A stretch of DNA of 5,346 bases. Origin: CAZIVE01 sp964542435 (GTDB lineage: Bacteria; Bacteroidota; Bacteroidia; Bacteroidales; Tannerellaceae). The notes beneath the pieces are model-generated. The model was not told where the DNA came from, did not search any database, and saw nothing but the letters and a program-made list of their open reading frames with translations. Shown one piece after another: positions 1 to 5,346 of this stretch. Every line of letters starts with the position of its first letter. Positions within the stretch are counted from its first letter, which is position 1. The translations under genes and the position numbers were made by a program. The DNA is taken from NCBI GenBank assembly GCA_964542435.1, contig CAZIVE010000162.1, forward strand, positions 1-5,346. Direction: 5' to 3'.

Positions 1-121
1 CAGAATTAACTTCAATCTGTCACAATAGATCCTCTGTTTTGTCTGCTCAAGAATATCATTGAACGATATCGACGACGACGATACGGAGATTGGAACCGAC
101 AAAAGCCTCCTTTTTTTGCCT

Positions 122-151
122 ATTGTTTGAATTGGACAACAGATTGTTTGA
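122..151 (+). repeat. Two direct copies of ATTGTTTGA upstream of the first promoter
   Basis: Identical 9-mers occupy 122-130 and 143-151, with starts 21 bases apart, or two turns of the helix. They lie about 30-60 bases upstream of the predicted -7 box, where an activator or repressor dimer could bind one DNA face. The sequence is AT-rich and the match short, so chance is possible. Confidence 0.3.
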
Positions 152-181
152 GATGAACTAGCCCCTTGCTCTTGGCAGATA

Positions 182-189
182 TAATTTTG
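182..189 (+). promoter_or_regulatory. Bacteroidetes-type -7 promoter box for the outer-membrane protein gene
   Basis: TAATTTTG matches the Bacteroidetes primary sigma consensus TAnnTTTG at every fixed position. It lies 45 bases before ATG 235, giving a predicted leader of about 40 bases. No good -33 TTTG is found at the expected 19-21 base spacing; the nearest TTTG (147-150) is too far upstream. The box decides the start, since the in-frame TTG at 166 would fall before the transcript begins. No riboswitch-like structure is evident in the leader. Confidence 0.5.
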
Positions 190-234
190 CAACGAAATAA
201 GAACATTTGTCAACCACTTATAAACAGAAATAGG

Positions 235-2451
235 ATGAAGGATTTAAAAAAAGTATGTTTCTCTTCGATTTTCTTTCTTTTAGTTATTCTACTGGGATCT
301 TCAACGCTGAATGCGCAGAACAAAAAAGACAGCACGCAGACAACAGAGCAGTCAGACCGTAATGTCATGCTCAACGCTGCGAGCAACAACAAACCGCGCG
401 AAGTGAATGTCGGGATTCCGGCCACACGCTCGACTGTACTGGAAAACGATCTGCCTGTCACCTTCAATATCGATCCGGAATTTCAGGAATACCGATGGCG
501 CCAGAGCGTCAGCCTTAAAAGCGTAGGACTGCTTGACCTGCATGCGACAGGCATCTCAACGCATGTCATCAACTATGCCGTCAACTCCTACTCAAAGTTC
601 GGGGATGATCATCGGGCTCTCGATGCCAGCTTTTCTACAAGCCATTTCGGCTGGCTGAAGGCAGATGTCAATACGTCCGGTCCGCTGGGAAAAGGATTCT
701 ACTACACAGCCGGCGTGTATCTCAACTACGATCCTGAATCCTACAAACTCAAGTTCACCAACTATTCTGACAAGACACGCATCTTCCGTGCCGGTCTGAC
801 CCATCGCTTTGCCAATGGAAAAGGCGAACTGAACGTGCTCTATAAGTTCTCTCAGTCTGCCGTGCTTTACAATGCGGCCGTTTTTGAATACCAGAAGGGA
901 GGAAAGGCCAAAGAGGTGGACTATTTCCGCATCGGACGCGACTCCTATCTTCCTGTCGAAGATGCCATCAGCTTCCTGGATGTCTTCTCAGGCAAGACCT
1001 ATACCACCAAGATCGGGAACTTCTCCGACGACCATTCCACCGTGCATTCCGTTGACTTCCTCGGGAACTATAAGATCAATGACAACCTGCAGTTCCGCTT
1101 TTCCACACGCTATTACAACGCCAAGGAGAACTGGATCTTTATCGCGCCATCGAGCATTCAGAGCGTAACGGCTGCCGACGGCTTCCATTATGCTGACGGT
1201 ACGGCTTACGAAGGCCATGTGCAGACCTCATTGGCCGAACAGGGCGCTCATGTTCCCATCAACGTGCTGATGGGACGTGCCGAACTTTCCTATCGTCTCG
1301 GTTCCCACCATTTCCGCACCGGACTGTTCGACTATTTCTACCACGAAGGCAACTTTGCCCACAACCGCGCACTCTTTTATCAGGAGGTGGCAGCCAATCC
1401 GCACAAACTGCTCAACAGCAATACCGATTCATACGGCGTCTTTGCCTACAATACAGGATCGCCCGTGCACAAAGGCAATGAGAACAAGCTCAACCTCTTC
1501 CTCATCGACCAATGGAATGCGACGCCTTGGCTGGACATCGACTACAGCCTCGACCTGCGCTATCATCGCATCGACGGCTATTCCAACACCGACAGCCGCA
1601 CCGCAGGATTCACCATGGTGGGCAAGCAATGGACACCCATCAAGGAAGATTGGCTCAATCCGGGCGCAGGACTGAAAGGCACCATCAAACTGACGCGCAA
1701 CTTCGGCTTCGAACTCAACGGCATCTACACCACCAGCAACGGGGCCTTGGGCAACTACTCTTCGTCCGTACGCCCGGTAGTGAAGTCGTCGCACAGCCGC
1801 TTTGCCAGTGCCGGCATCTACTACAATGCGCCCTTCATCAATATCGTTTCGCAGTTCACCTACATCAGCGTGGACAACAACAAGGGATTCCTCACGCTGG
1901 TCAATCCGGACAACTCGGCCGACATCAACTCGCTCACGGCCATCTATAAGATCAAAACAGCAGGCTGGACCACCGACATGATCCTCACGCCATTCCGCGG
2001 CTTCAATCTCCATGCACTGCTTACGCTGCAAAGCCCGCAGTACGACGACTTTACCTTCTCTGCCTACGGACGCGAGATGAATTATAACAAAAAGACCGTG
2101 CAGGGAATCTCGAAGACGCTCATCGAACTGGATCCGAGCTACACCACGCACAACGGCAAGTTCCGTCTCTGGGCCAGCGCACGTTATTTCAGCAAGCAGT
2201 ATGCCAACTACACCAATGTGCTTTACTTCAAAGGATGGTGGGAAACCTTCGCCGGCGTCAGCTACAAGCTCAACCAGCAGGTCGGTCTGGACATCAATGT
2301 TGTGAACCCGCTCAACCAACGCGGTGCGAAGGGAACCATCAACGGAGCCGAGATGATCACCGACCCAACCCCTTACTACGGCCGACTCATGACTACCGGC
2401 AGCTACATCCGCCCGTTCACCGTGGAAGCCACCGTGACCATACATATCTAA
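235..2451 (+). CDS. TonB-dependent receptor-like outer-membrane beta-barrel protein
   Basis: Probable outer-membrane importer or receptor; the substrate cannot be read from the sequence. Starting at ATG 235 gives 738 residues. Residues 1-27 form a clear signal peptide: Lys-rich start, hydrophobic core about 12-21, and a Leu-Asn-Ala cleavage site before Gln28. A plug-like segment follows (about 43-146, opening NVMLNAASNNKPREVNVGIP), then SGPLGKG at 148-154, typical of the passage from plug to barrel in this group. The rest (about 155-738) alternates polar and aromatic residues as in a large barrel, with VVNPLNQRG at 689-697 near the end. There is no N-terminal carboxypeptidase-regulatory-like domain and no obvious TonB box. 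The last residue is Ile rather than the usual aromatic. No SusD-type lipoprotein gene follows, so this is not a standard SusC/SusD pair. A longer in-frame start (TTG 166) is unlikely: it lies upstream of the -7 box and would bury the signal peptide. The family call rests on recalled sequence resemblance; the barrel and secretion calls are firmer than the TonB dependence. Confidence 0.8.
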   Translation: MKDLKKVCFSSIFFLLVILLGSSTLNAQNKKDSTQTTEQSDRNVMLNAASNNKPREVNVGIPATRSTVLENDLPVTFNIDPEFQEYRWRQSVSLKSVGLLDLHATGISTHVINYAVNSYSKFGDDHRALDASFSTSHFGWLKADVNTSGPLGKGFYYTAGVYLNYDPESYKLKFTNYSDKTRIFRAGLTHRFANGKGELNVLYKFSQSAVLYNAAVFEYQKGGKAKEVDYFRIGRDSYLPVEDAISFLDVFSGKTYTTKIGNFSDDHSTVHSVDFLGNYKINDNLQFRFSTRYYNAKENWIFIAPSSIQSVTAADGFHYADGTAYEGHVQTSLAEQGAHVPINVLMGRAELSYRLGSHHFRTGLFDYFYHEGNFAHNRALFYQEVAANPHKLLNSNTDSYGVFAYNTGSPVHKGNENKLNLFLIDQWNATPWLDIDYSLDLRYHRIDGYSNTDSRTAGFTMVGKQWTPIKEDWLNPGAGLKGTIKLTRNFGFELNGIYTTSNGALGNYSSSVRPVVKSSHSRFASAGIYYNAPFINIVSQFTYISVDNNKGFLTLVNPDNSADINSLTAIYKIKTAGWTTDMILTPFRGFNLHALLTLQSPQYDDFTFSAYGREMNYNKKTVQGISKTLIELDPSYTTHNGKFRLWASARYFSKQYANYTNVLYFKGWWETFAGVSYKLNQQVGLDINVVNPLNQRGAKGTINGAEMITDPTPYYGRLMTTGSYIRPFTVEATVTIHI

Positions 2452-2492
2452 AGAAGTTGTGGGTATAAATGCCATGCATGGAGGATTTTCTT

Positions 2493-2500
2493 TACATTTG
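2493..2500 (+). promoter_or_regulatory. Bacteroidetes-type -7 promoter box for the methyltransferase gene
   Basis: TACATTTG is a full match to TAnnTTTG and lies in the 74-base gap after the first gene, 25 bases before ATG 2526. Transcription would start near 2507 with a short leader of about 20 bases. The -33 element is poor (only AATG at 2468-2471 at a usable spacing). Its position suggests the methyltransferase gene is transcribed separately from the gene before it and excludes ATG 2469 and 2478 as starts on this transcript. No Shine-Dalgarno sequence precedes ATG 2526; the run before it is AT-rich, as is usual in Bacteroidota. Confidence 0.55.
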
Positions 2501-2525
2501 CCTCTATAATAAATGTATCGATATC

Positions 2526-5291
2526 ATGAATGACGTGCAGCAGAGAGCAGCGGCCAAAGCGTTTGCAGCAAAATGGGAGAACCGAGGATATGAGAAGGGT
2601 GAAAGTCAGCCTTTCTGGATTGAACTTTTGCAGAAAGTGCTCGGCGTAGAGGATCCAGTAGGATTCATCACGTTCGAGGAACAGGTTCACCTGGATCATA
2701 CCAGCTTCATTGACGCGAAAATCCATGCGACGCATGTGCTGATTGAACAGAAAGGAATCAATAAGAATCTGCTCAGCCCGATCTCGCAGTCCGACGGATC
2801 GCAGCTCACGCCTTTCCAACAGGCCAAACGCTACGCTGCTGAACAGCCCTACTCCGATCGACCTCGATGGATCGTCACCTGCAACTTCGCCGAATTCCTC
2901 GTCTATGACATGGAAAGGCCCAACGCTGCGCCCGAGAAGATCCTGCTCAAGGATCTCGAAAAGGAATATTACCGGCTCAACTTCCTCGTCCATACCGACG
3001 ACGAGAACATTCGGAAAGAGATGGACATCTCATTAAAGGCCGGCGAACTGGTGGGCATGCTTTATGACGCACTCCTCACCCAATATGCCGACCCGCAGAA
3101 CGAGCAATCGCTGAAAAGCCTCAACGCGCTGTGCGTGCGACTCGTGTTCTGCCTCTATGCCGAAGATGCCGGAATATTCGGCGGTCACAACGCCTTTCAC
3201 GATTACATCCGCAGCTTCCTCCCGCAGAATGTGCGCGGCGCGCTGAAGGAGCTTTTCAAGGTGCTCGACACGAAGCCTGAAGAGCGCGATCCCTATCTCA
3301 ACGACAACCTGAGAGCCTTTCCGTATGTCAATGGAGGCCTCTTTGCAGACGAAGAGATCGAAATCCCTCGCTTCACCGACGCGATCGTTCAGCTTATTCT
3401 CAAAGATTGCTCCGAGGACTTCGACTGGAGCGGCATCTCGCCCACCATCTTCGGTGCCGTGTTCGAAAGTACGCTCAACCCCGATACGCGTCGCAGCGGC
3501 GGCATGCACTACACATCCATTGAGAACATCCACAAGGTGATCGATCCGCTCTTCCTCGATGATCTCCACAAGGAATTCAATGACATCCGCCAGGTGGCCG
3601 TCGTCAGGACCCGCGAGCAGCGGCTTAGGACTTTCCAGGGCAAGCTGGCGGCACTCACCTTCCTCGATCCCGCCTGCGGAAGCGGCAATTTCCTCACCGA
3701 AACGTATCTCTCGCTGCGGCGTATTGAAAACGAACTGCTGAAGGAGCTGAAACGCGACAGCCAAATCTCCCTCGGAGGCGATTTCAGCCCCATCAAAGTC
3801 TCTATCGGACAGTTTTACGGAATCGAGATCAACGACTTTGCCGTTACCGTCACCAAAACGGCACTTTGGATTGCCGAATGTCAGATGATGAAGGAGACGG
3901 AAGACATCGTAGGCCGCACCATCGACTTCCTGCCGCTCAAGACCTATAGCAACGTGACCGAAGGCAACGCCCTCACACTCGATTGGGAATCGGTCATTCC
4001 GCACGACCGACTTCACTTCATCATGGGAAACCCGCCGTTCGTGGGAGCGAGACTGATGAGCACAGAACAGAAAGACAATCTTCTGAATGTTTTTGGAAAA
4101 GACTGGAAAAATGCAGGGAATCTTGACTTCGTCTGCTGCTGGTATAAGAAAGCGGCAGAAATGATGCGACAGACATCCATCCGCTCTGCTCTTGTTTCTA
4201 CTAACAGCGTGACGCAGGGCGAATCGGTGGCCAATCTCTGGAAGCCGCTCTTTGAGCAAGGCATCCATATCGATTTCGCTTACCGTACTTTCCGATGGGA
4301 CAGCGAAGCCACGATCAAGGCGCATGTGCATTGCGTCATCGTGGGCTTCAGCGAAGCAGCTAACAACAAAGAGAAAGTGATCTTCGACGGCGATTCAATG
4401 AAAAAAGTATCCAACATCAATGCCTATCTCATAGAAGCCGATAACGTGTTTGTAGAAAGCCGAAGCAAGCCCATCTGTGATGTACCTGAAATGGGAATCG
4501 GGAATAAACCGATCGACGGTGGCAACTATCTGTTCAAGAAGGAAGAGATGGAAGCCTTTATCAAGAAAGAACCTGCATCGGAGAAATATTTCAGACCTTG
4601 GTATGGTTCCGACGAGTTCATCAACCGCAGACCGCGCTTTTGCTTGTGGCTGGGTGAATGCTCTCCCAATGAGATTCGCCAGATGCCGGAATGCAGGAAA
4701 CGAGTGGAAGCTGTAAGAGAATACAGACTGAAAAGTCCGAGCGAAGGAACGAGAAAGATTGCTGATAAACCTACAAGATTCCATGTAGAAAATATGCCAA
4801 AAACAGATTATATAATTATTCCAGAAACATCATCTGAACGAAGGAGATATGTGCCTGTTGGATTTCTAACTCCTGATATTTTTTGTAGTAATGCTGTTAG
4901 GCTGATTCCCAATGCTACCCTCTATCATTTCGGCATCTTAACCTCCAATGTTCACATGGCATGGATGCGCGTTGTATGCGGACGTTTGAAATCTGATTAT
5001 CGTTATTCTAAAGAAATCGTTTACAATAACTTTCCCTGGCCCATTCCAACGGAGGAGCAGCGGACGAAGATCGGGCAGACTGCGCAGGCGATACTCGATG
5101 CGCGGGCACTCTACCCCGACAGTTCGCTGGCTGATCTTTATGACGAAGTGACCATGCCGACCGAGCTACGCCGTGCTCATCAGGACAACGACCGCGCTGT
5201 GATGCAAGCCTATGGCTTTCCCGTTCGTGACTTCAACGAGTCAGACTGCGTAGCCGCACTTATGAAACGGTATCAGGAACTGACGAAATAG
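2526..5291 (+). CDS. MmeI-like (type IIL/IIG) bifunctional restriction endonuclease and adenine DNA methyltransferase
   Basis: A 921-residue single-chain enzyme expected to bind a specific DNA site, methylate adenine at N6 using S-adenosylmethionine, and possibly cut nearby. In order: an N-terminal nuclease-like domain with Asp63, Glu74 and Lys76 (FIDAKIHATHVLIEQK, 61-76); a helical connector with conserved-looking stretches ALCVRLVFCLYAEDAGIFG (201-219) and FPYVNGGLFAD (265-275); methyltransferase motif X around GMHYTS (326-331); motif I DPACGSGNF (381-389); motif II near GIEIND (432-437); motif IV NPPF (502-505), the adenine-methylase catalytic tetrad; then a target-recognition region about 625-840 ending in YNNFPWP (833-839), and a helical C-terminus. 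X-I-IV-recognition is the gamma-class order. All key motifs are intact and there is no frameshift, so it should be active at least as a methylase. ATG 2526 is preferred to in-frame ATG 2469 or 2478, which lie upstream of the -7 box and add a Cys-rich tail unlike the family. No separate restriction, specificity or helicase gene is in the window. It could instead be an orphan methylase if the nuclease domain is inactive. Confidence 0.9.
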   Translation: MNDVQQRAAAKAFAAKWENRGYEKGESQPFWIELLQKVLGVEDPVGFITFEEQVHLDHTSFIDAKIHATHVLIEQKGINKNLLSPISQSDGSQLTPFQQAKRYAAEQPYSDRPRWIVTCNFAEFLVYDMERPNAAPEKILLKDLEKEYYRLNFLVHTDDENIRKEMDISLKAGELVGMLYDALLTQYADPQNEQSLKSLNALCVRLVFCLYAEDAGIFGGHNAFHDYIRSFLPQNVRGALKELFKVLDTKPEERDPYLNDNLRAFPYVNGGLFADEEIEIPRFTDAIVQLILKDCSEDFDWSGISPTIFGAVFESTLNPDTRRSGGMHYTSIENIHKVIDPLFLDDLHKEFNDIRQVAVVRTREQRLRTFQGKLAALTFLDPACGSGNFLTETYLSLRRIENELLKELKRDSQISLGGDFSPIKVSIGQFYGIEINDFAVTVTKTALWIAECQMMKETEDIVGRTIDFLPLKTYSNVTEGNALTLDWESVIPHDRLHFIMGNPPFVGARLMSTEQKDNLLNVFGKDWKNAGNLDFVCCWYKKAAEMMRQTSIRSALVSTNSVTQGESVANLWKPLFEQGIHIDFAYRTFRWDSEATIKAHVHCVIVGFSEAANNKEKVIFDGDSMKKVSNINAYLIEADNVFVESRSKPICDVPEMGIGNKPIDGGNYLFKKEEMEAFIKKEPASEKYFRPWYGSDEFINRRPRFCLWLGECSPNEIRQMPECRKRVEAVREYRLKSPSEGTRKIADKPTRFHVENMPKTDYIIIPETSSERRRYVPVGFLTPDIFCSNAVRLIPNATLYHFGILTSNVHMAWMRVVCGRLKSDYRYSKEIVYNNFPWPIPTEEQRTKIGQTAQAILDARALYPDSSLADLYDEVTMPTELRRAHQDNDRAVMQAYGFPVRDFNESDCVAALMKRYQELTK
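4741..5040 (+). other. Low-GC segment inside the target-recognition region of the methyltransferase gene
   Basis: By hand count this stretch has 114 G+C in 300 bases (38%), with individual 60-base lines as low as 33%. The following 180 bases (5041-5220) have 108 (60%), and the motif I line (3661-3720) has 37 of 60. The ten arginine codons from 4694 to about 4903 are eight AGA/AGG and two CGA, whereas only 5 of 24 arginines in residues 1-410 use AGA/AGG. The block covers about residues 739-838 and its downstream edge is sharp, at the conserved NNFPWP motif. The upstream edge is gradual, with 40-45% G+C in sampled lines at 4081-4140 and 4381-4500. I infer an exchanged recognition segment. Confidence 0.5.
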
Positions 5292-5305
5292 AAACTTTCA
5301 AAATA

Positions 5306-5323
5306 AAACTTTGCAAAAAGTTT
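5306..5323 (+). terminator. Weak AT-rich hairpin after the methyltransferase gene, possible terminator
   Basis: AAACTTT (5306-5312) and AAAGTTT (5317-5323) pair perfectly across a GCAA tetraloop, 14 bases after the TAG stop, followed by a T-rich run. Only one of seven pairs is G-C, so the stem is weak. A competing pairing, ATAAAAC (5303-5309) with the complementary GTTTTAT (5325-5331), overlaps it, and a second AAACTTT copy (5292-5298) could also pair. It may instead simply be AT-rich promoter sequence for the next gene. Confidence 0.25.
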
Positions 5324-5346
5324 GGTTTTATGGTTTTGTAGTGCTA
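5321..5346 (+). promoter_or_regulatory. Possible promoter of a downstream gene, cut by the window end
   Basis: TTTG at 5321-5324 would serve as a -33 element; exactly 20 bases later the window ends in TA (5345-5346), where a TAnnTTTG -7 box would begin. The A-tract followed by TTTGG resembles strong Bacteroidetes promoters. The key -7 bases are not in the window, so this is only a candidate. Confidence 0.3.

Noticed and set aside
3..62. Short plus-strand frame ending in TGA at 60-62, as a possible tail of an upstream gene
   Set aside because: Nineteen codons with no family resemblance; this length of open frame is expected by chance.
64..81. Palindrome CGATATCG (64-71) followed by a short CGA/GAC triplet run
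   Set aside because: Too short for a tandem repeat call, and no link to a known operator or origin element.
101..117. AAAAG-cctc-CTTTT followed by a T-run (T7 at 111-117), as a terminator of an upstream gene
   Set aside because: The stem is five pairs with a single G-C, far too weak to call, and no upstream gene is seen.
1..242. Minus-strand frame open from about 242 to the window edge (about 80 codons), with an AGGAGG on that strand near 105-110
   Set aside because: It contains no ATG, overlaps the predicted promoter and start of the barrel gene, and shows no recognisable motif. Shine-Dalgarno sequences are little used in Bacteroidota. Bases beyond the left edge would be needed to revive it.
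1429..2475. 348-codon open frame on the minus strand, opposite the barrel gene
   Set aside because: Antisense shadow of the barrel gene: rich in Val, Arg, Glu and Asp, with no recognisable motif and no signal sequence.
2516..2523. Palindrome TATCGATA just before the methyltransferase start, as an autoregulatory site
   Set aside because: An 8-bp palindrome in AT-rich sequence is common by chance, and no controller protein gene is present.
3033..4331. 432-codon open frame on the minus strand, opposite the methyltransferase gene
   Set aside because: It lies wholly antisense to a well-supported gene with intact motifs. Its predicted protein resembles no family I know, and it is best explained by the GC-rich codon choice of the plus-strand gene removing stops.

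Overview
The window carries two large, complete, same-strand genes and little else. Two signs suggest a member of the phylum Bacteroidota, most likely Bacteroidales (a Prevotella-type relative is plausible but unproven). First, each gene is preceded by a good match to the Bacteroidetes sigma factor -7 box (TAnnTTTG), with no convincing Shine-Dalgarno sequence. Second, the first gene belongs to the TonB-dependent receptor-like outer-membrane proteins that abound in that phylum.

Layout. Bases 1-234 are non-coding as far as I can see. They hold a 9-bp direct repeat (122-130 and 143-151) and a -7 box (182-189). Bases 235-2451 encode a 738-residue outer-membrane beta-barrel protein with a signal peptide and a short plug-like N-terminal region. 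After a 74-bp gap with its own -7 box (2493-2500), bases 2526-5291 encode a 921-residue MmeI-like (type IIL / type IIG-like) restriction-modification enzyme. This one chain has an N-terminal PD-(D/E)XK-type nuclease motif, a gamma-class N6-adenine methyltransferase core and a C-terminal target-recognition region. The last 55 bases are AT-rich, with a weak hairpin and what looks like the start of another promoter running off the edge.

Both genes probably start internally to their longest open frames, because the longer starts lie upstream of the predicted promoters. The genes look separately transcribed, and I see no direct functional link beyond adjacency: one faces the outside as a transporter or receptor, the other is a self-contained modification or restriction system.

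The most informative irregularity is a roughly 300-bp low-GC block (about 4741-5040, 38% G+C by hand count, against 60% in the 180 bp after it) lying in the target-recognition part of the methyltransferase gene. Its arginine codons also shift to AGA/AGG. This looks like an exchanged specificity segment. I did not find convincing evidence of a wholly new system.
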